Source of the DNA: Cephalopachus bancanus
Lineage: Eukaryota > Chordata > Mammalia > Primates > Tarsiidae
Direction of reading: 5' to 3'
DNA length: 64,000 nt
NCBI GenBank assembly: GCA_027257055.1
Contig: JAPVLO010000153.1
Location: 9,936,001-10,000,000 of the forward strand
Positions within the stretch are counted from its first letter, which is position 1. The number at the start of each line of letters is the position of its first letter. Below, one piece after another: positions 31,877 through 45,299 of this stretch. A program made the position numbers and the translations under genes. The notes below the pieces were generated by a model. The model worked only from the letters and a program-made list of their open reading frames with translations, was not told the origin of the DNA and searched no databases.

Positions 31877-32395
31877 GCATCCTCCAAAAAAATAGAATTT
31901 GTTTATTTTAAATTGTGTGTTTATTCTTACATGTTTAAACTTCAGTCACCTTCAAAGTACTCTGATGCAATACACCCACCAAGATGCTTTTTCCATTGCT
32001 TAAAACAGTTTTTAAACTCATCAATTTTTATGCCTTTTAGGCTTCTGCCATTTTTTGTTTCACCTCTTCCACATAAACAAAACATTTTTCTTTGAGGAAT
32101 TTTCCATCCAGGGGAACAAAAGTCACTTGAGGCAAGATCAGGTGAATAGGGAGGGTGAGGCACAGGGGTCATGCCATTTTTGGTCAAAAACTGCTGAACA
32201 CAGTATCACCATACTTGTAAGTCACCCATCATGAAACTTGTAAAAAGTTGTTCTTGTAAATTACCCATCATGAAATGGACAAAGGCGCTGAATGAATCTC
32301 ATAAAACATCCACTGAAGTGGAACGTAGCCTCTCACACCAACACTAACTGGTACACTGTGCCAATGCGTTGCTAGAATACTTACCTAGTGGAGGA
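31877..32395 (-). mobile_element. Mariner-type DNA transposon fragment
   Basis: Reverse translation gives TKNGMTPVPHPPYSPDLA, then SSDF, and further on KGIKIDEFKNCFKQWKKH and SEYFEGD. This is the C-terminal third of a mariner transposase, with the PHPPYSPDLAPSDF motif around the last catalytic Asp. The frame degenerates upstream, and the front part of the transposase is missing or unrecognisable. The right limit is approximate. It is a defective copy, in the sense of NPR3. Confidence 0.75.
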
Positions 32396-32997
32396 AGCCT
32401 GTGCTACAAAGGGCCCACCCTCCAAAAAACAACTGTTTGCATCTATCTCATTTTTTAACTTTAAATTTGAGCAGATCTTCTCCCTAACCTCACACAAAGA
32501 AGAAACTGCCTCTTCCCATCTGAGCAGAAGACAAAAGTTTTACTGTCTGGAGATTAGTTGCTGTAAAGATGATCTGAGTATGAGGGTGGCACAGTTGGAG
32601 ATTGGGTGAAGCATAAAAAATTAGGTTTAAGTAATTTGGTTCAGGTTTAAGTCATTGAAAATCAAGTTAAAGTAGTTTGTAGTTCTAAAGATAAGACTCC
32701 CTCTCTGTGGGTCCCCAGAAAGTAGGGCAGCTTTCTGACCCTCAAGAAGGAGTTTGGAAAAGAATTCTTTTGTGGAGTTGACCAACCCAAGATAAGTAAC
32801 TTCCAGCTAGTCCTTTGGGATATCCCTATCAAAAAGCAAGCTTGATACCTTATTACAGTACGGTAAAGTTCACTACTAAATAAGTTCTACTTATACACAT
32901 AGAACGTCTGGAGAGCTCCACAATGTCTTACTCTTAAAAATATAAATGATAAAGACAAGTTCTTGCTGTGTTGCCTAGGTTGATCTCAAATATATAA

Positions 32998-32999
<2 letters not shown>

Positions 33000-33030
<31 letters not shown>
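33000..33030. repeat. (CA)n microsatellite
   Basis: About 15 uninterrupted CA units. Confidence 0.95.
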
Positions 33031-33033
<3 letters not shown>

Positions 33034-33165
33034 CTAAGGATGAACAAAAGTTTAAGAAAAGTTTATAACAGGAAAGAGGAAGAGATCAAAATTAATAGAA
33101 AAAAATGAACTCTAAAAGAAATAGCCAATGCAGAAAGTAAAATAAAACTTTTTTAAAAATCTCAT

Positions 33166-33424
33166 CTTTAGCCGGGTTCGGTGGCTCAGCCTGTAATCCC
33201 AGCACTTTGGGAGGCTGAGGTGAGTGAATTGCCTGAGCCTTTGGGTTTGAGACCCGCCTGGGCAACTTGGCGAGACCTCATCTCTGCAATAAATCAAAAA
33301 ATTAGCCAGGCGTGGTAGTGCGTGCCTATAGTTCAAGCTACTTGGAAGGCTGAGGCGGAAGGCCCAGCAGTCTGGGTGACAGAGTGAGACTCCAACTCAA
33401 AAAATACAAAAAATTTTTTAAATT
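33166..33424 (+). mobile_element. Alu SINE with deleted right monomer
   Basis: It runs from 'gccgggttcggtggctcagc' to 'gagactccaactcaaaaaat'. The second monomer jumps from 'gaggcggaag' directly to 'gcccagcagtctgggtgaca', losing the middle. A near-perfect duplication around 'taaaaatctcat' flanks it. Confidence 0.88.
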
Positions 33425-34426
33425 TTTTTAAAATCTCATTTTTTTTCTTGACTCAATACTCAAAAAAAAAAAACTTAACAAATGTAACACCTGCAATTGT
33501 TAAGATGTATCTTTATTTGAAAGTTGCCTTTAGAAAGAAAAATATATATACTTTTAAAATTATAACAGTCCATCAATTATAAAATAAATCCCAACTTTAG
33601 ATAAGTTAAAATGTAAAATAGTATGTATTCTAGAACTAATGAAATTTTATACTCTGAAAGGTAAAATATTGCATTCAAGAAATACAGCCAAGGTGTTATT
33701 TTTGAAAAGGCAAGGCACTCAGAGAATAAGAGAGAGCTCTTGGAAATTAAAAATATGACAATAAAAATTAAAAATTCAATAGGGCAGGTTGGAAGAGAAA
33801 GTTGAGGTAATCTCTCAGAAAGAAAAGAAAAAAGAGGCACTGCAAAATAGAAGATAAAATTAGAGAAGCAACTGAGGAAAGCCAAGATCCAATTTTTAAA
33901 GTTTCAGAAAAAAACAAACAAAAGTGCTCAGCACAAAAAAGTAAAAACACAACCCCAGCAAGACACATTATTGTGAAATTTTAGAACACCAATGAGTCCA
34001 ATTGTTTGCCTATTTCATCTTCAATTCATTCCCCTCCCTTCATCGTCTTTGCTCTACCCTATAGAAAAGGAGGCTGACTCTTCCAGGTACATTTTCCTGT
34101 CAGTTGACTTTCAACTGGCTCCATCAACAAGAAGTCCTGATGGAGACTGAAGCCAGAAGAAAGCGAAAAGTCAGAATACTTCTCCCTCTCTCTCTCTGCC
34201 TTGGGTAGCATCTCAAGAAGAAGCTATATTTACTCTATTTTTCTAGCTCTCATGGACAACCGTAACTTTTGAGTCCTGAAAAACTATTTCATCCATGGTC
34301 CTTCCAGCTCTAGAAATAGTAATGGCTTTATACTATTGCTAATTTTTGGCTCACTTTTCTCTTCCATTTGGCATCTCAGCTCTTCCTACACCATAAAGTT
34401 TATTCTTCTTATTAATTTCCTGTTGG

Positions 34427-34741
<315 letters not shown>

Positions 34742-36207
34742 TTAAATTTCTGTTGGACTGCTAGGCATAAGCCCTATTTTCCTAACTAGATTCTGACTGA
34801 TAAAATCAATAATACAGGGAGAACACTAAGAGCTTCTAGAGACAGAGAAAAAATAAAGAATTAGAGTGGTAACATCAAAAGCCACAAGACAATAGAGCAA
34901 TAGCATCAATATGTTGAGGAAAAATAATCTTCAAAGTAAAATTTTATACCCAGCTAAACTGTCGATTAAACATGAGAATAAAACAAAATGTTTTATTACA
35001 TTCAAAGTCTCAAAAGATTTTCTACTAATACACACTTTCTCCTTCAAAACTGAAGTGAACTTTAAGAGACCTGACAGCCAAGAAAAGAGATATGATTCAG
35101 GAGAGAATTGAAGGACATTTCCAAGTTGATATCAAAGAAGAAATTACTCTAGATTGAAATAAGTAAAGTGTTAAAAAAAATTAACACCATTACCTAAAAT
35201 GTTTGACTGAGGGAATGAAAATTAAATAATGAGAACTACATGGAAGCAAGTATAAAACCAAGGCAACTATTGCCAGAGAAAATGAAAAGCTACACCAGAA
35301 AGGATGTGTAATCACAGAATACTATATGGTTCTGCTATAAATATTTATAAATATTTATTAAATATATATATATATTTTAATATATCATAATAAAAGCTCT
35401 GAATCTTTTTAGCTTTTTTTAAATTTTTATTTTGTGAATGTATTTTTAAGCAGAAACTATTGTAAAATATTGGAGCAGGGGAGAAAAGGAAGAACTGGCA
35501 GAGAAAGACTGTTCCTGAAAGAGCTAAATCTTTATTCATGTTAGGAAATCAAGAGGGTTTCCTAAAAATATCAAAGTTTTTACTATCAAGAATAGCAATT
35601 GGAATAACCTATTTTAGAAATTTGGAGGAGAACAGCAGAAAAGCCGTTAAAACATTAATGATAACTGCCTAAAAGGAATGGGAGTCAGTAATAGAGAAGA
35701 GCAGAAAAGAGTATTCATGTTGTCTATAATTCATCCATTGTACTGTAACTGTCTATAACTAAAATTCATTGTACTATGAATTTATTTTTAATTCAGTGTG
35801 GGCTGGGCCCTTTCAATCTAGAAAGTCATGTATTGTTTTGACTTAAACAACAACAATGTCAGAAAAAGAAAGTGAGCTTCATCCAAGGGAACAACCAACT
35901 GTTAAAGGACCAGTCAGCAAATGGGTCTTAAAAGTGCAAAGCACATTAGGGAGACTGGGTCAAGGCCAAGAGTGAGATTTATAGGGTAGAGAATCTAGAG
36001 AGACTGTCAGAGGAGAAAATGTGTCTCCAACATTGACTCAGTCTAACCTGAGAAATAGTAGCAGGGACAAATTTGTCTACCTTTTAAAGGCATAATGCAA
36101 AAGCACTAGAAATTGGAAAGACATGGACTACCTCCCTAGTCCAGAATGAATGAATGAATGTCTGTTTCACCTCAGAAATAAAATTAGGTCATTGCTAGGC
36201 CATTGTG

Positions 36208-36362
36208 GCCATTGTCTTGATAAACTATGGTATGGCCACGTGTTCTTTGAGCTATGACCGGGCCATGGTTCCTGGCTTTGGCCTCCTCCCCTATGTTGGG
36301 GATGTGAATCTCCTCCTTCTCTCTCTCTCTAATTTACTTTCTAAATAAACTTTATGTTCTAA
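36208..36362 (+). repeat. Unclassified CT-rich repeat, copy A
   Basis: The segments 'gataaactatggtatggcca', 'gagctatgaccgggccatgg', 'cctcccctatgttggggatg' and 'tgaatctcctccttctctct' and the 'ttactttctaaataaacttt' end recur in diverged form at 37059-37285. The AATAAA near its 3' end could suggest an LTR or gene-like end. I do not recognise the family. Confidence 0.6.
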
Positions 36363-36597
36363 TATTTTTTTAAAAATAAAGCTAAAGGTTTTTTATTGCA
36401 AGATTAAGTGGTATTTGAGTGTTGAGGTATTTATTTTCTTCCAGGGGAGGTTTTCAATGCAACCCTGCATGCCCAATGTTGTATTACCCTGTGCATGTGA
36501 ATAAACAAAACTCAGGACAATAGCTGGTCAAACAGTATACTGAATAGCCATGATCTAGCTCAGTGATTCTTAGTTTTTTGCCATACTGACCCCATTA

Positions 36598-36915
<318 letters not shown>

Positions 36916-37058
36916 TCAGACAATAGGTACTGACCCCTCTTTCCAAAAGTATACACATGTGCAAATACACACAAAATTTTGTACATAAGTATAAAGAGTA
37001 AATGCACCCTAAATTAAGAAACCCTCTTCCACTTAAACAGCTCATGAAAATATGGATG

Positions 37059-37170
37059 GGCCATTGCCTTGCTAAGCTATGGTCTGGCCATGTGTTTTCT
37101 GAGCTATGGCCAGGTCATGTTTTCCTAAGCTTTGGTCCCCTCCCCTACCTTGGGGAGGTGAATCTTCTCT

Positions 37171-37234
<64 letters not shown>

Positions 37235-37285
37235 CTTCTATCTCTCTACTTTACTTTCTAAAAAAAACTATATTTTCCAATCTAA
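37059..37285 (+). repeat. Unclassified CT-rich repeat, copy B
   Basis: It is homologous to 36208-36362: 'gctaagctatggtctggcca', 'gagctatggccaggtcatgt', 'cccctaccttggggaggtga' and 'ctttactttctaaaaaaaac'. The internal CT block has expanded to a microsatellite. Confidence 0.6.
37164..37230. repeat. (CT)n microsatellite
   Basis: About 33 CT units with one interruption near the start. It is a polypurine-polypyrimidine mirror tract able in principle to form triplex DNA. Confidence 0.95.
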
Positions 37286-38869
37286 AAAAGAAAGAAAATA
37301 TAAATGAATTTAAAGGGAGCCTCCTTCTAAAGAAGTAAATGAACTTACTTCATTTGATTTCATTTCTCTAGAAATACGGATATTTTCACATATGTGTTTA
37401 GTCTGCTCAAAGACGAATTGTCTAGACTTCTGTTACCAGAAGTGTGTCAGAGTGCTTTACACTAAAGGTTCGTGGTGTTTTTTGTATATGCTGATATAGG
37501 AATGCAGCTCTTGTGGGCCCCCAAAGCTTATGGCCATGAATGTTTATATACCTGCTTAAGTATTTTTAGGGGATAAGGATCCTACCCCAGATAGGTCCAC
37601 TAATTTTCCGGGATTAAGCTCACAGTCATGCTTCCTGGGGCACTCAATAAATTGCATCTGAATATCAAGTAAAGGATGGTCTACACTTCAGGAAAAAATA
37701 AGGAAAACAGGTTGCTGCTGATAAAGAGGGAACAGAGTCCTATACAGACTTCGACAAACGTGCAAAAGAGTAAAGAGAAATGGATATCTTAAAAGGGTGT
37801 ATTTGGCCAGGTGGGGTGCAGAGAAAGGAAGGAAATACTCCAGTCTGTATTGCCTTCCAGGCTCACTTACTTATAGAGCCTGAGACACATAATCTTGGGG
37901 TCACGAGTTTGTCTCCTTATGGGGCACGTTGTTGTTCAAAGGGTCAGACTGATGTAGTGGAAAAAGAAAGTCACTGACCCAGGAGTCAGGGGATGCAACT
38001 AATCTTGGCTTGGCCGCCACGCAGGGCATTCTAAAATCAAATACCAGTGCTCTGGAATTGGAATCACTCATGGGGCAGAGGCCAAGCACCTCCATGAATT
38101 CGCACTAGAATGAGAGCCACTGCACTATGGGCGACCCAATAAAAACACCAGAGAAGGCCAGGCAGGCACTTGGCAAAAATGTATCTGAGCCATGCCTGGA
38201 GTTCTACTGACACTTGAGGGCCTCTCCAGTGGCGCTTTACTTCTAACTTTAGATTCTGATGACTCCCAGATGGTCTTTGGAACCCTTGTGAAACCCTTAC
38301 TAGCCCCAACACCATCTCCCATGGTCTAAATGAAACTGAATGCTTGGCTTTGTGTACCCAATAAGGTCTAAGCATAGGACTCCATCACCAACCAACACTG
38401 ACTGCAACATGCTGTAACATCTGAAAAGGCCACCCCACCTTCCTGAGCCTCGATTTTCAGCAGTGTACAGGAAGCAGGTTGGATTTGATGTCCTTTTGAT
38501 TCAACAATGACAAAACTAATAAGCCTAAAAATAGGTAGTTATATTGGCTGTTTTTCATGTGTCATGCATACAGTAAGGCAATGCAAGAGTGAGAAGAAAC
38601 AAGTATGGCTCCTACTTTCATAGACTTTACTGTGGGAGACACCAAAGTTAATTAGAAAATCCCACATATCGACATGTAATTACAACTTGAGATGGACTGT
38701 GATGGAAAGGAACAGAGTGTCATGAGATGATCTGGAGTGTGGGGAAAGTCCATCCTGAGGAAGTGGTGTTTGTGTCACAATCTGAAGGAGGAGGAGGAGT
38801 ACTAGGCATTGGGCATGCAAAATCATCCTATATATTGGCCTGGAGTATAAGAAACAAAAGTAAGAGAAA

Positions 38870-39115
38870 TGATAGCTACCATCCAATGAATACTTACTAA
38901 GTGCCTGGCATTGTGTTGAATATTGTTTTTATACACTTCTTGAGTTCTTTCAACAACTCTGTTAAAAGTTATTATCCCCATTTTATCATCAGTAAACTAA
39001 GGCATCGAGTTTCAGAAATGTGCCCAAGATAAGAATAGAAAGAGGCAGATCCTGATCTGTGAAACCCCATGCCTGTATATTTAACCACAGGGCCATACTG
39101 CCTCTGGTGGTGGCC
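38870..39115 (+). mobile_element. MIR SINE
   Basis: 'atacttactaagtgcctggc', 'cctgtatatttaaccacagg' and 'ccatactgcctc' with a 'tatccccattttatcatc' core are diagnostic of MIR. Confidence 0.85.
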
Positions 39116-39539
39116 ACTAGGTCCCATTAAAACGTTATGTATCTGAATGGAATAGGTTTCCACTAAGTTCACCAGTAAGAGGACAAATGTACTTTTAAAA
39201 ATATTATTACATGCCCATAGGAATGGTGGAGACACTGTCATAAGATACATGTACTAATAACTAGACAATCACAGTACATGCAACACTCACAGGCCCAGTG
39301 ATAGACAAACCCTAAACAATCCTACTTGCTATCACACCACACACATGCATCACATAACCACCCACCGAAGTTGAGTGACAGAGGAGCGGACCTTTCACCC
39401 AGGGCAGCTCATTCACAGACTGCTGATAGCCATTGAGACAACCCAGCCTGAACAGCTCCACCTAGGTATGTGTATGTAGGTTCAGCCATAAGCATATTCC
39501 CCAAAATATGAACTGCAAAACAGATAGTCTTGAGGAAGA

Positions 39540-39720
39540 GAGACTGGGGTCACTCCAGGAATGCAGAGATTATTGAAATTAGAAAAATCTTGTAATGCAA
39601 CTTGCCACATTATTACTTTACAAAAGAATAAAGAACAATCTGATTATCACAATAGTTGTAGAAAAGTCATTTGATAAAATCAAAACACCCTAAACTATAC
39701 AGGTGATAAAATTGCATAAA
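39540..39720 (+). mobile_element. LINE-1 ORF2 fragment
   Basis: 'cactccaggaatgcagagat' and 'gtagaaaagtcatttgataa' followed by 'aatcaaaacaccc' are conserved L1 ORF2 words. A CA microsatellite follows directly. Confidence 0.7.
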
Positions 39721-39737
39721 ACACACACATACACACA

Positions 39738-39777
<40 letters not shown>

Positions 39778-39786
39778 ACACACACA

Positions 39787-39846
<60 letters not shown>
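39717..39846. repeat. (CA)n microsatellite, 130 bases
   Basis: CA units are interrupted by several T's (CATA) and one 'caacac', ending at 'cacgagta'. It is probably length-variable. Confidence 0.95.
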
Positions 39847-39848
<2 letters not shown>

Positions 39849-40034
39849 TATAAGTAAATTGGAGATATTTTCACATAATCAGTGCATTATATCGTGCCCA
39901 GAACTCCTGGTTGCAATCTCATACATACTTTTCCAAAATGTTACCATCACAGAAAACTGAGCAATGTACACAAGGATCTCTATAACTTCATCTTAAAATT
40001 GCATGTAAGTCTGCAATTATCTTAATTTAAAAAG

Positions 40035-40185
40035 GAAGGACTGGCAGTTGAGAAAAACTGCCAAGGGAGGGAGGGGCATACCTCATCAACAAGGGTACCT
40101 GCATGATCAATGTTTGTATACCTAACCCTGAATTGTGCCCCACATCTTTACAATAAATAAATAATTTTTTTTTAAAAAAAGGAGG
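40035..40185 (+). mobile_element. LINE-1 3' end, lineage type
   Basis: 'ctggcagttgagaaaaactg', 'catcaacaagggtacctgca' and 'cctaaccctgaattgtgccc' followed by 'cacatctttacaataaat' is the same 3'UTR found at five other places in the window. Confidence 0.85.
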
Positions 40186-40879
40186 ACAAGAGATAGAGAA
40201 GAGAGATCAATTTTACAGAAACAAGATTGCATTAAGCCATCAAAATTTGGTAAGTTAAAAATATAGAACATTAATTTTACCAAAAAGTGTCATTGCTACT
40301 CCATTCTCCCAATGCTTCAGTATAGCCTGCAAGAATTTTAAAATTTCAAATTTTGCATTTTGATATCATAACCTTTTCCAAGGATGCTGCCAAAATGGTA
40401 ATATGATGAATGTGAGTGATACCAACATATATAAAATAGAATCAGTGGTATCATATGATACAAGGTATAGTGCCTAAAATAAAAATCTATGCCCAAAGCC
40501 TTCTCTTAACCTACATTATACAAACCTAGGTGTTTGTTGTGCTATTTTTGTTTCAGTTATCCTAATAAAAAGGTGTCATTTTGGAAAAAAAAACTTTCAC
40601 TAGCAAAGGATAAAAGGGAATTTCCACAGTCTAATAAAGACTCTTCCAAAACCCCCACAGCAAACTTCATGCTTAAGTGGTGATAGGAACAGATACGAAA
40701 TCTGTTGTGTGCTCTTCCTTTTAAAGTTAAGATGCCTACATCAATGCTTATACTTAATACTGTGTTAGAATCCTAGCCAGGGCCATTCAAAGTTTGAATT
40801 TAATTAATTATATATAATTTTAATTAAATACACTTAATACTTAAATCTAATTAAGCAAATACACTTAAATTTATGTATT

Positions 40880-40993
40880 TTATTTATTTATTTTAGAGAT
40901 GGGGTCTTGCTATGTTGCTCAAGCTAGACTCAAACTTCTAGGCTCAGCCTTCTAAGTAGGTAGGGCTATAGGCAGGTGACACTATACCCAGTT
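40880..40993 (-). mobile_element. Alu-related monomer fragment
   Basis: 'agagatggggtcttgctatg', 'ttgctcaagctagactcaaa' and 'ggctcagccttctaagtagg' match half of an Alu in reverse, heavily diverged (possibly a FLAM/FRAM-type monomer). Confidence 0.65.
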
Positions 40994-41449
40994 TCTTAAG
41001 TACACATTTAATTAAACACACTTAAAAGCAGAAGAATTCAAGAGAAGCAAAATTGGTTATATGATTGTTTAGAAAATGCAAGGGAAGTTTTAGAACAAAT
41101 AAGAAAATCCACCAAAATTGGCAGATTTGAGATGGATAGCAGAAGTTGAAGAACGCATGCCTGGCATCATAAACTGAAATTCTAAGTAAGCAGATGAGAC
41201 AACCCATTAATACAAATAACAGAAGCAAAAAGACCTAGAAAAGAGCTGAGCCTAGAAAGAAGACTGCAGACTCTTGTAAAGGGTCTCCTGCCATGCTAGA
41301 TCAAGTCTAGTTAGTATCTGCAAGGCCCCATCCACCAGGCTCCTGGCTCTGTGGCTACTACAGCTCTTTCCCAAAATATGCGCCACAATCTGTCTAAACT
41401 AACCTGATAAATGTCTGCACCTGGGAATCCAAAGAGCCCAACAAAACTG

Positions 41450-41567
41450 GGCGCAGGGATGCATGTCTGTAACCCCAGCAACTTAAGAGGCTGAGGTGAG
41501 AGGATTCCTTGAACCTGGCGGTTTGAGACTAACCTGGACAGGATAGTGAGACCCTGTTTCAAAAAAG
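41450..41567 (+). mobile_element. Alu left-monomer fragment
   Basis: 'gggcgcagggatgcatgtct', 'gtaaccccagcaacttaag' and 'agtgagaccctgtttcaaaa' match a single left monomer ending in a short A stretch. Confidence 0.7.
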
Positions 41568-42239
41568 AGCCCAACTAAAACCTAAGTACACGTGGAAGAT
41601 AGACACATCTTCAGAACTAGAATAAGTGACTTTAATAATAAGCTCTAATACTTAAAATTATAATTTTTATTTATTTATATTCATTTACAAAGTCCATTTT
41701 AATAGTCCCACTATCAAACAGAAGTAGTATTATAATTCGCAGCAGCAAATAATCTCTAAAGCACTAGTACAAAGTTTGAAAAGTATCATGAATCTTTGCA
41801 ATGGATATACCCTCCCAATGAGATTTTGCTTAGACTACCATTAAAATAAGATTTAACATACTGAACACAGAATAACTGATGACACACCCAGCAGTGTGCT
41901 GAGATGTCAATGAGTATCCTTATGTTGGACAACATATGCTGAAATCGTTGAACTTCAATAGCCTCAGGGATGAAGCCAGACAAAATGGACCACTGTTGAA
42001 TTTTTATACCATAAAATTAATATGAACCTAATAAAGTGTAATAATATACAGTGGCATATGCAAAAAAGTATGACTTTTCAATATTGGCACAGGCCACCTT
42101 CAACCACACTACTGAAGGACGTTCAATGCCCTCTGTGTTTTATCGTATTGCTAAGGCAAAGGATTTGGATGATGGCAATTCTATCATATGTTTCCTCAAA
42201 CTCAGGCTCTTTTCTCGAAACCTATTTCTTTCATAATTC

Positions 42240-42575
42240 AGAACACATTGTCCAGTATGGTAGCCACTAATCCCTTGTGGCTACTAAGCCCTTGAACAGG
42301 GCTCAATATGCTAGAAGTATAAATTCACACTGACTTTCAAAGACTTTGTAAATTTTTTTTAAATATTAAAATCTCATTAATAATTTTTTTCACTGATTAA
42401 GTGTTGAAATAATAATATTTTTATATCTTGCATTAAACAAACCATATTGCTAAAATTAATTTTTCCTGGGGTTTTCTTTTCACCTTTTTAAAAATATGTC
42501 TACCAGAAAATTTTAAATTTCACATATGGCTCACTTTTGTGACTCACATTACATATCTACTGGGCAGCACTGATT
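42240..42575. mobile_element. hAT-Charlie-type MER element
   Basis: It starts 'gtccagtatggtagccacta', continues through 'aaatctcattaataattttt' and 'tgaaataataatatttttat', and ends 'tgggcagcactgattta'. This is a known human MER family related to Charlie; I am unsure which number. A relative is split at 49300-50615. Confidence 0.7.
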
Positions 42576-42579
42576 TAGA

Positions 42580-43545
42580 AAGTCAAAGCATCCAACAAGA
42601 GAGCAGGGAGACACCCCACAGAATGGAAAAAAAGATTTGCCAACTGTATATCTGACAAAGGCCTAACATCTAGGAGCTACAAGGAACTTAAATGCACCAA
42701 AAGGAAAAAAACAAACAGCCCCTTTAAAAAGTGGGCAAAAGATATGAATAGACACTTCTCAAAAGAAGATATGCAGGCAGCTACCAGACCCATGAAAAAC
42801 TGCTCAGCCTCACTCATCATCAGAGAAATGCAAATCAAAACCACACTGAGATACCACCTAACCCCTGTAAGAATGGCCATCACTAATAAAACAAACAACA
42901 ACAGATGCCGGCGAGGATATGGAGAAAAGGGAATGCTTCTACACTACTGGTGGGAATGCAAACTTATACAACCTCTCTGGAAAACAGCCTGGAGATTTCT
43001 GAAAGAACTAGAAATTGACCTTCCATATGTATGACCCAGCAATTCCCCTATTGGGAATATACCCGGAGGAACTCAAATTATTCTACAAAAATGATACCTG
43101 CACACATATGTTTGTTGCAGCTCTATTCACAGTAGCAAAAATATGGAACCAATCGTGTTGCCCATCAACGCTAGACTGAATTTTAAAAATGTGGTACATA
43201 TACACAATGGAATATTATGCAGTCATAAAGGACAAATATATGGACTTTGTAGCAAATTGGATGGATTTGGAGTCTATCATACTCAGTGAGTTATCACAGA
43301 AACCAAGAACTGAGGTCCATGTGTTCTCACTCATAAGCAATTATAATGCTATAAGAAAGTGATTGGCAGTAGTGGAAAACTGTCAGGGGAGGAGGTGGGA
43401 CTGGCAGTTGAGGGAAACTGCTAGGGAGGGGGGCATACCTCATCAACAAGGGTACCTGCATGATCAATGTATACCTAACCCTGAATTGTACCCCACATCT
43501 TTATAGTAAATAAATAAATTGAGAAAAATTTTTTTTTAATTTTTA
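42580..43545 (+). mobile_element. LINE-1 3' part, lineage type
   Basis: The ORF2 3' end ('gtatatctgacaaaggccta', 'gagaaatgcaaatcaaaacc', 'ggaactcaaattattctac', 'atacacaatggaatattatg') passes into the 3'UTR ('gaactgaggtccatgtgttc', 'catcaacaagggtacctgca') and an A-rich tail. Stops interrupt the frame. It is 5'-truncated and antisense to NPR3. Confidence 0.92.
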
Positions 43546-43689
43546 AAAGAAAGTCAAAGCGTATGTTAAGTTGTGTGCCTATGAGACTTAAACATTAATA
43601 AATATGTTTATAAAACTCTTTGTATGTCATTTGATAGCACATTCCTATAAAAACAGGTATAATCTTGTAATGATAGTAAAAAAGAGGTA

Positions 43690-43840
43690 CCATTTATATA
43701 GTTCCAACTTTTTAACAAGGGTAGTGCTAAGTGCTTCAGATAAATAATCTGCAATCCTCCCAACAGGACGGAGTAATTTGGATCAGGAAGACTGAACAAT
43801 TTGTTCAAGACTACACAGCTCAGATGTACTAGATCCAGGC
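43690..43840. mobile_element. MIR-type remnant
   Basis: 'aagtgcttcagataaataat', 'gcaatcctcccaacagga' and 'actacacagctcagatg' follow MIR core order. Confidence 0.55.
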
Positions 43841-44282
43841 TGTGAATGCAGGTCTGCCTGAGGACAATACCACTACTCAGTGGTACTTGGAGAAGAGAAA
43901 CTGGGAGAAGCCCTGTTTGGGCCATCTCTTATGAAGTCTATCACTATCCAACTCGGATGGGGACTATCCAAGCGATATGCCTCTCGTGACACTCTCTTTT
44001 GGACACTGTAGAATGAACAGCCTTGAAAACTAGCACATTGACCCAACTGACCAAAGAGGCCCATTGCTCACCTACTTGAGAAAATATCTGCAGAAGTGAC
44101 AAGGTGGCCATGAAGCAAAGAGTGCCAGAGGCAGCTGGGAAACAGTTCGAAGTAAGGTGTGGTCAGCTGCTTTGGGTGTCATCTCTTAGATGAGTTCCTC
44201 TGCTTAATCCTTAATCCTTAATCCTTAGCTTGGTCAAGATTCTGACTCTAATCAGAATCTTTTTTCCGACTCTAATCAGAAT

Positions 44283-44584
44283 TTTTTCTTTCTTTCTTTT
44301 TTCTTTTTTTGAGTCAGGATCTCACTCTGTTGCCCAGGCAATGGCATGAACACAGTTTACCATAGCCTTCACCTCCTAGGCTCAGGTGATCCTTCCACCT
44401 CAGCCTCCTGAATAGCTGGGACTACAGGCACGTACCACCCTACCCAGCTAATTTTTTTTTAATTTTGTAGAGAAAATATCTCACTGTGTTGCCCATGCTG
44501 GTCTCAAACTCCTGGGCTCAGGTAATCCTCCCACCTCAGCCTCCCAAAATGCTGGGATTACAGGTAGGAGCCACCACACCCAGC
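44283..44584 (-). mobile_element. Alu SINE
   Basis: It opens with a CT-rich T tract, then 'gagtcaggatctcactctgt', 'cctcagcctcctgaatagct' and 'aaaatgctgggattacaggt'. This full dimer is an older, AluJ-like form in the sense of NPR3. Confidence 0.9.
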
Positions 44585-45132
44585 AAGTCTATTCTTAAAA
44601 TGCACAAGTTACAGCAGCACTAAAAGAGTGTGAAGTCCTGGAATACCTGAGCTGGAAGAAACTTACAACACCACCATCTGCAAGAGACAGAAGCAGACTA
44701 GTCATACTAAGACAGATTGCCAAAAGAAAGAGCCTGCTGGAACTCCAAACACCTTCTGCCACCAAGCTTTGGAAAAATTAGGCATGCAAACCCTTGGCAC
44801 TTCTTCATCCATCTTCTCCCCCAAACCTTCCCAACTGAACATGTGATGGAAGTCTACAGACATTCTGCTCAGCACTACCCACAAAAAGCAGTTTCCCTTC
44901 CTGCAGCTGTTGAAAAAGTGCAAGTGAAAAGTGGAGATGAGGGGGGAATGGTGGGGAAGGGAGGGAGGAAAACCAGCCAGAAAAAAGAAAAAACACAGAA
45001 GGCAACAGTGACATTCAGACTTGAACCTAGGAATTTTTGAATGGTTCAGAGTGGGACACTCTGTCACCTCTGACTTAATTAGAAGACTGTTTTCAGGATG
45101 CCGAAGGTCTAGGCTCATAATCAAGCACTTAC

Positions 45133-45299
45133 GTAATCCTCCTCATTGAGCCCTTGTTTCTCAACAGAACTTTTCACCTCCATGGAAAACTTCTCAAACT
45201 CAGGTTTCACTGTCCTCAGTAGAGTGACTGTCTGGAGGGATGAGTACGCTTGCTTAGCTTCAAAGTCGTGTTTGTCTCCTCTCTTCCACGAGCCATCTC
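45133..45299 (-). CDS. NPR3: NPR3 exon 3: ectodomain segment
   Basis: The 167-base exon completes the Gly codon from exon 2 (G|GA) and encodes 55 residues: [20 protein letters not shown], then [17 protein letters not shown], then [18 protein letters not shown]. It belongs to the second lobe of the ligand-binding domain. Acceptor 'tccgtag' and donor TAC|GTAAGT are sound, and the exon ends in phase 0 exactly where exon 4 begins. One residue differs from human as I remember it: LNEEDY in place of LNMEDY. No ORF scanner would flag it because the frame is short on both sides. Confidence 0.97.

Noticed and set aside
36997..37307. 101-residue ORF with a Ser-Leu repeat
   Set aside because: It is translation of the CT microsatellite and its host repeat.
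39703..39960. 85-residue ORF rich in Thr-His repeats
   Set aside because: It is translation of the CA microsatellite, not a gene.
42677..42901. ORFs such as '[18 protein letters not shown]' (also near 49.8 and 55.6 kb)
   Set aside because: They are the antisense frame of LINE-1 ORF2 and recur only because the LINE-1 copies are related.
44702..45124. The longest minus-strand ORF (140 residues) beside exon 3
   Set aside because: No conserved motif. It lies just downstream of the exon 3 donor and looks like chance open frame in CT-rich intron.
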